DNA of 64,000 bases, from the NCBI RefSeq assembly GCF_008065135.1, contig NZ_CP042914.1, forward strand, positions 7,297,404-7,361,403, given 5' to 3'. The notes beneath the pieces were generated by a model. The model saw nothing but the letters and a program-made list of their open reading frames with translations. It had not been told where the DNA came from and ran no database searches. The position numbers and the translations under genes are program-made. This document shows, piece by piece, positions 53,076 to 61,396 of the stretch (position 1 is the first letter of the stretch; the number at the start of each line of letters is the position of its first letter). The stretch comes from Roseimaritima ulvae. GTDB lineage: Bacteria; Planctomycetota; Planctomycetia; Pirellulales; Pirellulaceae.

Positions 53076-54590
53076 CTAATACGCTTTGGCGAACACGCCG
53101 CGGTGCTTCGCCGGTTTGCCGGTTAGAAAACACTTGCCCGGTTCGTCGTTGTTCTCTTGCGGGATGCAACGAATCGTGACCTTTAATTCCTTCAACAACG
53201 CTTCCAGATCCTGCTCGTCGGCAAAGTGGCAGTGAGCGAAACCGCCGTGGGGTTCGGGGTTGTCGGCGTTCTTGGGTGTGAAGTACGCGCGGAAGTCGGC
53301 TTCGTTATCGATCTGACAAGTATTGTCCTCGCGCAGTTTCAGCGCCCGGTCATACAAGCCCTTTTGCATGTCGCACAACATGTCGGCGATCGACGCAACC
53401 AACTCGGCACGGTCCATACCCTGCGACTTGCCCGTATCGCGACGAGTCACAAAAGCGGCGTTCTTGGCGATGTCTTTGGGCCCTACCTCGATGCGAATCG
53501 GCACACCGCGTTTGACGTGGTACCACTTCTTCTCGCCACCGCGGATGTCGCGATCATCGACCTCCACCCGCAGCGTCTGGCCGGCCATCGTCTGGGCGGC
53601 CAGTTCTTGCTTCAGCGAATCGACGTAAGCCATGACTTCCGTGCGTTGTTCGTCGTCGCGATAGATCGGCAGGATGACGATTTGGGCCGGTGCCAAACGC
53701 GGCGGCAGGACCAGCCCGTCGTCGTCGCTGTGAGTCATAATCAGGGCGCCGACTAACCGCGTCGACACGCCCCAACTGGTCGTCCAAGCGTGTTGCAAGT
53801 TGCCGTCCTGGTCCTGGAATTGAATCTCTTGAGCTTTGGAAAAGTTCTGTCCCAGGAAGTGGCTAGTGCCCGCCTGCAGGGCCTTGCGATCTTGCATCAT
53901 GGCTTCGATCGACAGCGTTTCGACGGCTCCGGGAAAGCGTTCGGCGGGCGTCTTGTAACCGCGGATCACGGGCATCGCCATCCAACGTTCGGCGAAATCC
54001 GCGTACACGTCGACCATCTGCTGCGTCTCCTCCATGGCTTCTTCGCTGGTGGCGTGCACGGTGTGCCCTTCCTGCCACAGGAATTCAGCCGTTCGCAGGA
54101 ACATCCGGGTTCGCAACTCCCAGCGGACGACGTTGGCCCACTGGTTGATTTTGATCGGCAGGTCGCGGTAGGACTGCACCCATTTGGCGTAGGTCGCCCC
54201 GATGATCGTCTCGCTGGTCGGTCGCACGATCAACGGTTCTTCCAGCGGGCCGGCGGGTCGTAAACCGCCCTCCGGATCGGGTTCCAGCCGATGATGCGTG
54301 ACGACCGCGCATTCTTTGGCAAAGCCCTCGACGTGTTCGGCTTCCTTCTCCAGATAGCTCATCGGAATGAACAGCGGGAAGTAAGCGTTTTGATGCCCGG
54401 TGGCTTTGAACTTGTCGTCCAGCGCCCGCTGCATGTTCTCCCACAGCGCGTATCCCCAGGGTTTAATCACCATACAGCCCCGCACCGGCGACGCTTCGGC
54501 CAGGTCGGCGGCCTTGATCACCTGCTGGTACCATTCCGGATAGTCTTCGCTGCGAGTGGGAGAGATTGCGTTCTTGGGCGCCTTAGCCAT
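53076..54590 (-). CDS. proS: Prolyl-tRNA synthetase, archaeal/eukaryote-like type
   Basis: 504 residues from ATG at 54590 (GGAAATCGGC upstream; the ORF extends 17 codons further without a reason to use them). Class II synthetase features: RPTSETIIGATYAKW (TXE loop), VVRWELRTRMFLRTAEFLWQ (motif 2, R-x-E) and GHTVHATSEEAMEE. After the anticodon-binding domain (VILPIYRDDEQRTEVMAYVD) it carries the extra C-terminal region (EAFRAYF-like to the terminal Tyr) typical of the ProS3 form. There is no editing insertion. It charges tRNA-Pro. Many planctomycetes have this archaeal-type enzyme instead of the bacterial one. Confidence 0.96.
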   Translation of the reverse strand: MAKAPKNAISPTRSEDYPEWYQQVIKAADLAEASPVRGCMVIKPWGYALWENMQRALDDKFKATGHQNAYFPLFIPMSYLEKEAEHVEGFAKECAVVTHHRLEPDPEGGLRPAGPLEEPLIVRPTSETIIGATYAKWVQSYRDLPIKINQWANVVRWELRTRMFLRTAEFLWQEGHTVHATSEEAMEETQQMVDVYADFAERWMAMPVIRGYKTPAERFPGAVETLSIEAMMQDRKALQAGTSHFLGQNFSKAQEIQFQDQDGNLQHAWTTSWGVSTRLVGALIMTHSDDDGLVLPPRLAPAQIVILPIYRDDEQRTEVMAYVDSLKQELAAQTMAGQTLRVEVDDRDIRGGEKKWYHVKRGVPIRIEVGPKDIAKNAAFVTRRDTGKSQGMDRAELVASIADMLCDMQKGLYDRALKLREDNTCQIDNEADFRAYFTPKNADNPEPHGGFAHCHFADEQDLEALLKELKVTIRCIPQENNDEPGKCFLTGKPAKHRGVFAKAY

Positions 54591-54731
54591 GCCGATTTCC
54601 AAGACTAATGGATAGGGGGATTCGTCGATAACGGCTGGCATTGTATCGTTGCTCTAAGGATCCGTTTAGACGCTTAGTTTTGGTTTGCCTTTTGCCGCTG
54701 TTGTGCGAAAATAGGGAATCTGACGCGTGCC

Positions 54732-54819
54732 GCCCCACTGCCCCACTGCCCCACTGCCCCACTGCCCCACTGCCCCACTGCCCCACTGCCCCACTGCCCC
54801 ACTGCCCCACTGCCCCAAA
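54732..54819. repeat. Tandem array of 8-bp units (GCCCCACT)
   Basis: About eleven perfect CCCCACTG units lie immediately upstream of the next gene's start (ATG 54826). One reading frame stays open through the array into that gene (giving PHCPTAPL repeats), but the signal peptide starts after it. Between the divergent proS and this gene it would sit within the promoter/leader region, so changes in copy number could affect expression; that is inference. Confidence 0.93.
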
Positions 54820-54825
54820 GACCGC

Positions 54826-55689
54826 ATGATGTTTGCCGCCCGCCCCGTTTGGCTCGTACTCACGGCCCTGGTCCTGACCTGCTGCAGCGGCTCCACAGCC
54901 GACGCTCAATTCCTCCGCATCGGTCCCCTGGGCGGGGTCCGGCTGCGATTACCGATGGTCAGCGTCGACGTCGGGCCAGGCGGAGCGACCAGGGTCCGCG
55001 CCCCGTTTACGGCTGTCGATACGCCCGGATATCCCTACGGTTCGCCCTATTACGGTCCGGCTTACCCGGCTGTTCGAGCTTACCCCGCTGGCCCCTCGGT
55101 GGTGGTGGGACGTCCGGCCTTTGCGGTCCCCAGCCCCGCCGTCCCCAACCCCGCCCCGTCGGCTTCGTCCGCCGCCGCGGATCAACTGTCCGACCAGCAA
55201 CTGCTGCAAGAACTGGCCGCTGCCGGCAACGCTCTGGCCCGTGCCCTGGCGACTCGGCAAGGCGGCGACGTGTGGGTTGACTATTTGCGTCCCCACGACT
55301 TGGCCGATCTGACAAGCGGCGGCGACACCGCGACGCTAACGCGACTGCTTCGCGGCTACGAAGGCGTCCAGGCCAACAGCCAACTCACTTGGCTGAACCG
55401 CGTCACCGGCTTTACCACCACGCAAACGCTGCTGCGGCAATGGCTCAGCCGCCAAGCTGGCCAGAGCCCGACCGGCCAGCCTACGCCGGCGATGCCGCCC
55501 ACCCCGGCGGTTCCTCCGCAGCCGTCAGCCGACCCAGCGTCGAGCGCTGAACCGACGCCAGCGGTTCCGCCGCAACCGGGCGCTGAGCCGACGCGAGCGA
55601 TCCCGCCACAACCGGCCGGGGACACGGAGGCTGCCGAAGCGATTCCGACGCCGGCCCCCGAGCCGACATCGATCCGCATCGAAGCGTGA
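54826..55689 (+). CDS. Exported Pro/Ala-rich protein of unknown function
   Basis: 287 residues from ATG at 54826 (a second ATG follows at once). Signal peptide VWLVLTALVLTCCSGSTADA, possibly with a lipobox-like Cys-Cys. A small folded stretch at about 100-200 (LLQELAAAGNALARALATRQ, VWVDYLRPHDLADL, TQTLLRQWLSRQAG) is flanked by Pro/Tyr/Gly-rich and Pro/Ala-rich regions with repeated 'P-A-V-P-P-Q-P' blocks. Its TGA overlaps the GTG start of the ThrE-like gene (GTGA), so they are cotranslated. No family is recognised. Confidence 0.75.
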   Translation: MMFAARPVWLVLTALVLTCCSGSTADAQFLRIGPLGGVRLRLPMVSVDVGPGGATRVRAPFTAVDTPGYPYGSPYYGPAYPAVRAYPAGPSVVVGRPAFAVPSPAVPNPAPSASSAAADQLSDQQLLQELAAAGNALARALATRQGGDVWVDYLRPHDLADLTSGGDTATLTRLLRGYEGVQANSQLTWLNRVTGFTTTQTLLRQWLSRQAGQSPTGQPTPAMPPTPAVPPQPSADPASSAEPTPAVPPQPGAEPTRAIPPQPAGDTEAAEAIPTPAPEPTSIRIEA

Positions 55690-56894
55690 CAGCAGCTCTC
55701 GACGCAACCCACGCCTTCCTGATTCAGGTAGGCCTGTTGCTGCATCGCCACGGCACTCCCTCGCACCGGCTGGAGCGAGTGTTGACGGAGTTGGCCAGTT
55801 CGTTGAATGTCGAAGGGGCGTTTTTATATACGCCCACGTCGCTGTTGATTTCGCTGCGCGACGAGCAGGGCGAGGTCACGTATTTGCGGCGAGTCGACTC
55901 GGGCGAGGTGGATGTGGACAAATTGATCCGCTTCGACGAGACGCTGGAGCGGCTGCGAGCGGGCGAACTATCGTTGGCGGCCACCAGCGCCGAACTGGAC
56001 GCCATCGCCGCCGCACCGGCCCCCTTCCCGGCTTGGCTGATGACGTTGGCCTGTGCGATTTCCTGCGGCGCGGTTGCGGTCCTGTTCCGGGCCACGATGA
56101 TCGAAACCGCGGCTTCAGCGGCCCTGGGTTTGGTCGTCGCGGGCTGCGAAATCATGCACCGGCGGTTTGGTTGGGAACAGGGTTTTCTGGAACCGGTGGC
56201 CGGCTTTGTCACCGCCCTGGGCGCCTTGGCCGTGGCCCATTGGATCCATCCGATCGACGACCGCCTGGTCACCCTAGCCGGCTTGATCGTGATGATCCCC
56301 GGCTTGCGGATCACGATTTCGCTGACCGAACTGGCCGCCGGACACCTATCGGCCGGCGTGGCGAGGTTGGCCGGCGGCTGCGTGTCGCTGTTGACGATCA
56401 CGATCGGCGTGGGCTTGGCGTGGCGGTTGGCCGGCAGTTGGCGGAACCTGCCCGCGTTGCCGGACTGGCGAGGTGAAACCGGCTGGCAATGGCTGGCCAT
56501 CCTGGTGGCCCCGATAGCGTTTTCGATCGTGTTCCGCGCGCGGCTGCCGCAGTGGCCGGTGATCGCGGCCGTCTCGCTGGCCGGGTTTGCCGCCAGTCGA
56601 CTGACCGGCGCGGCGTGGGGACTCGAGGGCAGCGCGTTTTGCGGCGCCTTGGCCGTGGGCTTTGGCAGCAACCTCTACGCGCGGCTCCGCGACCGCCCGG
56701 CCATGGTCCCACTCACCCCGGGCATCATCGTGTTGGTCCCCGGCTCGCTGGGCTACCGTTCGTTGACGGCCTTCCTGGATCACGAGACCCTGGTCGGCCT
56801 GGACTTTGCCCTCAGCATGGTGATGGTCGCCGTGGCTCTGGTCGGCGGCGTGATCACCGCCAACGTAGTCCTGCCCGCCAAACGGATTTTGTAG
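55686..56894 (+). CDS. ThrE-type threonine/serine exporter-like membrane protein
   Basis: 402 residues. The N-terminal cytoplasmic part matches the ThrE family (PF06738): LHRHGTPSHRLERVLTELAS, FLYTPTSLLISLRDEQGEVT. Ten membrane helices follow, in two groups of five: the first includes ACAISCGAVAVLFRATMIET and MIPGLRITISLTELAAGHLS, and the second ends with TPGIIVLVPGSLGYRSLTAF (ThrE_2-type, PF12821). It is a single-polypeptide exporter combining both domains, as in Corynebacterium ThrE. The start is GTG at 55686, four bases of overlap with the gene before. The export substrate is inferred from the family. Confidence 0.92.
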   Translation: MTAALDATHAFLIQVGLLLHRHGTPSHRLERVLTELASSLNVEGAFLYTPTSLLISLRDEQGEVTYLRRVDSGEVDVDKLIRFDETLERLRAGELSLAATSAELDAIAAAPAPFPAWLMTLACAISCGAVAVLFRATMIETAASAALGLVVAGCEIMHRRFGWEQGFLEPVAGFVTALGALAVAHWIHPIDDRLVTLAGLIVMIPGLRITISLTELAAGHLSAGVARLAGGCVSLLTITIGVGLAWRLAGSWRNLPALPDWRGETGWQWLAILVAPIAFSIVFRARLPQWPVIAAVSLAGFAASRLTGAAWGLEGSAFCGALAVGFGSNLYARLRDRPAMVPLTPGIIVLVPGSLGYRSLTAFLDHETLVGLDFALSMVMVAVALVGGVITANVVLPAKRIL

Positions 56895-56934
56895 GTTCCG
56901 ACGGCCCGAAGGGCGAACCGTTTGCAACGGTTTT

Positions 56935-56981
56935 GGTGTTAGTCCCGAAGGGACGGAAGGATGTAGCCATGGGCGCGAGCC
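56935..56981 (+). repeat. Family C palindromic element, left part (split by the IS)
   Basis: GTTAGTCCCGAAGGGACGG followed by ATGTAGCCATGGGCGCGAGC C. The insertion sequence interrupts the element inside the CATGGGCGCGAGCCCATGG palindrome; the other part continues at 58513. Removing the IS and one 10-bp duplication restores a shorter family C copy. Confidence 0.88.
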
Positions 56982-58512
56982 CTGCTGATTACCCAATTCT
57001 TTTTTTGAAATCGCAAAAAAACACCGCGATTTCGGCACGCTTTTTGCGCCTCGTGTTACCTATTTTTACACGATAGGAGCGCGATTGATGACCATTGAAC
57101 CAGCCACGATTGAGCACGAATTTGACACCATCGACTTCGGCCATAAAAGCCGTAACGATCGATCGAAAGAACTTCTCCAGGCCCTCTTCGCCAATCCTCA
57201 AGCGAGCATTAATGCGGCTTGCGATAAATGGTGTGCTGCGAAAGGGGCTTACCGGTTCTTGGATAACCCCAAGGCCGATAGCCAGGAAATTCTTGCTGCG
57301 CACCGTCGGGCGACGATCAAGCGGATCAAGTCCCAGAAGGTGGTTTGCGTGGCCCAAGACACGACGGAGTTAGACTTCAACGGTCACGCCCCCGACGATG
57401 TGAAGTGCCTAAACATGGCAGACCGACGGGGATTGTATGACCATAGCTCTGTAGCCTTTACGCCCGAGAAGCTTTGTCTGGGCGTGCTGGATGTGGAGTT
57501 CTTTGATCGTAGTGAAGACAGCCTAGGAAAGGGCAGTCAACGGAAGAGTGATCCGATCGAAGAGAAGGAAAGTTTTCGATGGCTTCAAGGCTATCGCCGA
57601 TGCTGTGAATTGGCCTCACAGTGCCCGGAGACTCAAGTTGTTTCTTTAGCGGATCGCGAAGGTGACATCTACGACATCTTTGTTGAAGCTGAACAGCACG
57701 ATAATCCGGCCGACTTCGTGATTCGCAGCAAGCAAGTCCGGTGTTTGCCTGAAAAAGACGACGAAGCCGGTGGCGACAGCTACAAGAAGATCCGATCCGA
57801 AGTTGCAAAAACAGATCTCGTTACAACGCGGCAAGTCGAGTTGCCAGCCACTGCCCAACGTGCCGCCCGAATGGCCACTCTAGAAATCCGTGCCATTCGC
57901 ACAAAGATAAAACCGCCCCATGCACGACGCTCGGCTATTCCGGAAGTGACGCTCAGCGTAGTGCTCGTTCAAGAGGTCGACGGGCCGCAGGATGGAACCG
58001 ACCTGAACTGGCTGCTATTGAGCTCCCTTCCGATTGACGATTACCGAGATGTATTGCGGATTGTTGACTACTACGTCGCACGGTGGCCTGTCGAAATGTT
58101 CTTCCGAGTACTCAAATCGGGATGCCGCGTTGAGGACATCCAGCTGAAAACCAAAGCCAGGCTGATTCGCGCGTTGATGTTTTACAAAGTTGTTGCATGG
58201 CGGATCATGTTTATCACATTCCTCGGACGCGAGTGTCCTGAGTTGCCATGCGATGTTGTATTCAGCGACGCTGAATGGAAGTCGGTTTGGAAAGTCGCTA
58301 AGGAATCGGAGCCGCCGAAATCAGCTCCCGAACTCTCGCAATTCATCCCCGTGCTTGCTCAGCTAGGTGGCTACAATGGACGCAAACACGACGGCCCACC
58401 AGGAATGGAAACGATCTGGCGTGGAACTCGCCGAATGATGGACTTCGCCTTAGCCTGGCAAGCCTTCGGGCCTCCAAAATCATCCGTTCACTAAAAATTG
58501 GGTAATCAGCAG
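56982..58512 (+). mobile_element. IS4-family (IS50/Tn5 group) insertion sequence, complete, 1531 bp
   Basis: The ends are perfect inverted repeats CTGCTGATTACCCAATT (56982-56998) and AATTGGGTAATCAGCAG (58496-58512). Direct 10-bp duplications GGCGCGAGCC flank it (56972-56981 and 58513-58522). It carries one intact transposase gene. A second copy starts at 63320 and matches this one over all 681 visible bases by eye. The insertion site is a palindrome in a family C repeat; the second copy uses the same 10 bases in the reverse complement. Confidence 0.95.
57088..58494 (+). CDS. IS4-family transposase, Tn5-like
   Basis: 468 residues; ATG at 57088 with AGGAG eight bases upstream (a TTG one codon earlier is less likely). 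The layout is the same as Tn5 transposase: an N-terminal ACDKWCAAKGAYRFLDNPKA, then the catalytic Asp in VAQDTTELDF (~91), Asp in VSLADREGDIYDIF (~189), and Glu in YYVARWPVEMFFRVLKSG (~336), forming the Y-(2)-R-(3)-E-(6)-K signature. The C-terminal part has LAQLGGYNGRKHDGPPG, like the Tn5 dimerisation region. All key residues are present, so it is probably active. AT-richer codon use than neighbouring genes fits a mobile origin. Confidence 0.96.
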   Translation: MTIEPATIEHEFDTIDFGHKSRNDRSKELLQALFANPQASINAACDKWCAAKGAYRFLDNPKADSQEILAAHRRATIKRIKSQKVVCVAQDTTELDFNGHAPDDVKCLNMADRRGLYDHSSVAFTPEKLCLGVLDVEFFDRSEDSLGKGSQRKSDPIEEKESFRWLQGYRRCCELASQCPETQVVSLADREGDIYDIFVEAEQHDNPADFVIRSKQVRCLPEKDDEAGGDSYKKIRSEVAKTDLVTTRQVELPATAQRAARMATLEIRAIRTKIKPPHARRSAIPEVTLSVVLVQEVDGPQDGTDLNWLLLSSLPIDDYRDVLRIVDYYVARWPVEMFFRVLKSGCRVEDIQLKTKARLIRALMFYKVVAWRIMFITFLGRECPELPCDVVFSDAEWKSVWKVAKESEPPKSAPELSQFIPVLAQLGGYNGRKHDGPPGMETIWRGTRRMMDFALAWQAFGPPKSSVH

Positions 58513-58555
58513 GGCGCGAGCCCATGGCTACATGACGCCGCCGCTTCGCGGCTGA
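58513..58555 (+). repeat. Family C palindromic element, right part
   Basis: It starts with the second copy of the 10-bp duplication GGCGCGAGCC, then CATGGCTACATGACGCCGCC and GCTTCGCGGCTGA, as in the intact element at 2390-2428. It is the continuation of the part at 56935-56981. Confidence 0.88.
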
Positions 58556-58666
58556 TGCGATTTGGCGGCCATACACCCAACCGACCGGCAGCGGTTATAA
58601 TCGTCTGCATCTGCTGATCTCGCGGCTCGATCCGCAACCGTATCGCTTACCTGCGAGAAAATACCG

Positions 58667-58924
58667 ATGACCAACGAACGACTGAACGCTCTGCTTACGG
58701 CCCTCCATGCCGAACTGGAATCCGCCGAAACCCTTGACGAACAGCAGGCCGCCCAGCTGAAGCAGACGCTGGACGAACTGAAGGAAAAGCTGCCCGAAGA
58801 AGAGGCGGAATCGGGACTGGTCAGTCGGCTTCGCGAGTCCGCGCAGCAGTTCGAAGAAACGCACCCTCAACTGACGCACACCATCGGCAGCCTGGCCGAC
58901 GCGCTGGCCCAAATCGGCATCTGA
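58667..58924 (+). CDS. DUF4404-family small protein
   Basis: 85 residues, soluble and mostly helical: LNALLTALHAELESAETLDE, then LKQTLDELKEKLPEEE, closing with HTIGSLADALAQIGI. This fits the DUF4404 family (PF14357), small proteins of unknown function. It is acidic and could form a helical hairpin or oligomer. It sits alone between the IS and the convergent Ppx/GppA gene, 29 bases apart. Confidence 0.85.
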   Translation: MTNERLNALLTALHAELESAETLDEQQAAQLKQTLDELKEKLPEEEAESGLVSRLRESAQQFEETHPQLTHTIGSLADALAQIGI

Positions 58925-58953
58925 TCGCAGCATTTCTCGTAGCCGCTGAGGCC

Positions 58954-60546
58954 CTAGCGTCCCGATCGCAGTAACACGGCCTTGCCGTAGATCTCTTCAA
59001 ACAAGCCTCGGTTCTGCCGCATCGCTAACTGCTCCAGCGAAACATCTTCCACGCCGGGCACCTGGATCACCATCCGATTGCGTTCGGTCGTGCAGCGAAT
59101 GTCTTTGACGCGGCCGCTGCGGGAGGCGTTCAGGGCGATAGCCAGTCGCAGGATGGCGGCCAGCTTGGACACGATCACCCGCTGATCCAATTGCAACGTG
59201 CCATAGGGATCGTGTGAAGGTTGCGGGAAGGCGCGGCGGTGATACCGCGCCAACAAAGCCACCAGCAACACGTCATGGCGGGTCAAGCCGAACAGTTCGC
59301 TGTTGCGGATGATATACATCGCGTGCTTGTGGTTGCTGCGATCACTGATCGCGTTGCCGATCTCATGCAGCAGCGCCGCCACATACAGGATGACTTCGAA
59401 GCGGCTCTCCAGTCGATGAGCCTCGCGCAGCTGAGCGAACAACTTGCTGGCCAACTCCGCCGTGTGTTTGGCGAAGGCTTCATCGAAATCGAATTTCCGG
59501 CCCAGCGTGGTGGCCGAGCGGATGATCTGATTGCGGAATTCGGCCGTCAAGCTATCCCGGGCCGCCATCTCGTGTAACAACCCGTCGCGGAGGTTGGTAT
59601 TGCTCACATAGATGTTCTTCAGCTCAAACGCTTTGGCCAGTTGCAGGTACGTCAGCAGCGCGGGCCCCAACGTTTCGGCTTCGGCAAAGCTGATCCCGTA
59701 CCGCCGCACGATCTCGTCTTGATCGCAATCCACCACAGCGTTGGTCAGCCTTTCCAACTGGCTGATCGGCAACTTGGCCAACGTGCTGCCGTCCCACTCG
59801 GGATGGATATGATGAGCGGCGAAGCGGATATCGCCGCCGATGGCGATCAATTCGATCCGCATATCGATCCGCACCAACTCTTGAATCTGAGCCACCGTTT
59901 GCCCGATGCGGTTCTCCATGATCGCGCGGCGTTTGGAGCGGGGCGCGCCGAGCGTTTCCAGCACCTCGGCCAATCGCACCGCTCCCAGCCGGTAGGTATC
60001 CGACGCCAGCACGTTGCCCCCACGGACGACCAATAATTCGGTGCTGCCCCCGCCGACTTCCACCACCACAGCTTTGGCCGACGACAACTCTCGATCGCGT
60101 TCCAGGTGCGGCTGGATCCCCATATAGGTGATCCGATTCACTTCGGCTTCGTCGATCGAATCGATTTGCAGCCCCGTGGCGATATACACGCGATCCAAGA
60201 ACTGCAGCCGGTTGGCGGCTTCACGGACCGCACTGGTGGCCACGACACGAATATTTTCGGGCGACTGGATCCCAAATTCGAGCAGCGCTTGCTGATAAGA
60301 CTTGAGAATCTTAACCGCTTGTTCAATGCTCTTTCGCTGAAACTTCCTGGACGTGAACGCGTCTTTTCCCAAATCCACCGGGCGGACCAGGCGGCTGAGC
60401 GGTTTAATGCGTCCCTCGGCACCGATTTGAGCGATTTCCATGCGGATGCTGGTGGCCCCGATATCGATCACGGCCACAATTCGCGGCGGAGCGGCTTCGC
60501 TGGAAGAGTATTCTTTAGTGGCTTCCGAACGGCTAGACGTACTCAA
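58954..60546 (-). CDS. Ppx/GppA family exopolyphosphatase / pppGpp phosphohydrolase
   Basis: 530 residues. Actin-like phosphatase motifs: AVIDIGATSIRMEIAQI (phosphate 1), VVATSAVREAANRLQFL, and AVVVEVGGGSTELLVVRGG (phosphate 2). The C-terminal region is HD-like with LHEIGNAISDRSNHKHAMYI. Members remove phosphates from polyphosphate or pppGpp; sequence alone does not separate the two. The start appears to be TTG at 60546 with GGAG about ten bases upstream; no ATG or GTG is available before the phosphate-1 motif except GTGs inside it. The N-terminal ~18 residues are Ser/Glu-rich and likely disordered. Confidence 0.93.
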   Translation of the reverse strand: MSTSSRSEATKEYSSSEAAPPRIVAVIDIGATSIRMEIAQIGAEGRIKPLSRLVRPVDLGKDAFTSRKFQRKSIEQAVKILKSYQQALLEFGIQSPENIRVVATSAVREAANRLQFLDRVYIATGLQIDSIDEAEVNRITYMGIQPHLERDRELSSAKAVVVEVGGGSTELLVVRGGNVLASDTYRLGAVRLAEVLETLGAPRSKRRAIMENRIGQTVAQIQELVRIDMRIELIAIGGDIRFAAHHIHPEWDGSTLAKLPISQLERLTNAVVDCDQDEIVRRYGISFAEAETLGPALLTYLQLAKAFELKNIYVSNTNLRDGLLHEMAARDSLTAEFRNQIIRSATTLGRKFDFDEAFAKHTAELASKLFAQLREAHRLESRFEVILYVAALLHEIGNAISDRSNHKHAMYIIRNSELFGLTRHDVLLVALLARYHRRAFPQPSHDPYGTLQLDQRVIVSKLAAILRLAIALNASRSGRVKDIRCTTERNRMVIQVPGVEDVSLEQLAMRQNRGLFEEIYGKAVLLRSGR

Positions 60547-60599
60547 GTCAATCGTGCTCCGGCGAAAAGACAGCGGCGAGGAAACGCGAATAGTTGATT

Positions 60600-61271
60600 C
60601 TACACATTTGGCGAGTTGCGGAAGTCACGGCTTCGGCTTGGCAAAATCCGCTGCAGCTGCGTGCTCAATTCTTCCGCCCCACGAAACACCTCGGCTTGCC
60701 AGCCCGCCGCGAGCGCCCCGGCCACATTCTCCGGGCGATCGTCGGTGAAGAAAATCTGCTCGGCCGGCACCCCGGCTCTTCGTTGGGCGACGGCGTAGAT
60801 CTCCGCAGCCGGCTTCATCTGGCCGACTTCATAACTCAGCACATCCGCGGTCGACCAGCCCGAACAGACCGGCCAACCCTGACGGGAGATCCAGTCCCAG
60901 TGCGCGTGGCAGGTGTTGGACAGGATGCCCAAGCCCACGCCCGCCTCGCGCAACCGTTCGATGACCGGCAGCATCTCAGCCAGCGGCGTGAACATATTGC
61001 TGACCAGGTCCAACAGCGGCTGGCCTTGCTCGTCCAGGCGTCCCACAGGAACTCGCAGAGCCTCGGCGACCCGCTGGGCGAAGGCGGCCGGCGCGACGCG
61101 TCCACATTCAAAGTCTTCTTCCAACCCGCTGGCCCAAATCGCCTTGTCGACCGCCGCGGGCGTAACGCCCGCCCATTCCGCCAGATTGCGGCAGCCCCGT
61201 TCGGGATCGAACCGGACCAGCACGTTGCCCAGATCAAAATAAACGAAGCGAATGGCGGGCGATGGGTTCAC
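60600..61271 (-). CDS. HAD-superfamily hydrolase (YihX-like, subfamily IA)
   Basis: 223 residues. Motif I is [14 protein letters not shown], with the nucleophile Asp followed by Leu-Gly-Asn rather than the usual D-x-D-x-T/V; the YihX-like group has this form. Motif II is [12 protein letters not shown] (Ser/Asn). Motif III Lys is in [14 protein letters not shown]. Motif IV is [11 protein letters not shown]. It is probably a small-molecule phosphatase (YihX acts on sugar phosphates); the substrate is unknown. The start is GTG at 61271 with GGA upstream. It is divergent from ilvD, 125 bases away, so the promoters share that gap. The lack of the second Asp in motif I might alter activity. Confidence 0.9.
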   Translation of the reverse strand: MNPSPAIRFVYFDLGNVLVRFDPERGCRNLAEWAGVTPAAVDKAIWASGLEEDFECGRVAPAAFAQRVAEALRVPVGRLDEQGQPLLDLVSNMFTPLAEMLPVIERLREAGVGLGILSNTCHAHWDWISRQGWPVCSGWSTADVLSYEVGQMKPAAEIYAVAQRRAGVPAEQIFFTDDRPENVAGALAAGWQAEVFRGAEELSTQLQRILPSRSRDFRNSPNV

Positions 61272-61396
61272 GGTGGATTCCAGATTCGTTAGCAGGGCGT
61301 CAAAACAGGGGGGCTTTGAGAGGATGGGGCGGGCGAGGCATAATCATGGGTTCCCTAATTCTTTTTTCCCGTCCCGCTAGCAACGCGACCCCTGCG

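Noticed and set aside
57085-57357. Minus-strand open frame over the transposase start (also at 63327-63695)
   Set aside because: It is identical in both IS copies only because the copies are identical; it is antisense to the transposase N-terminus.
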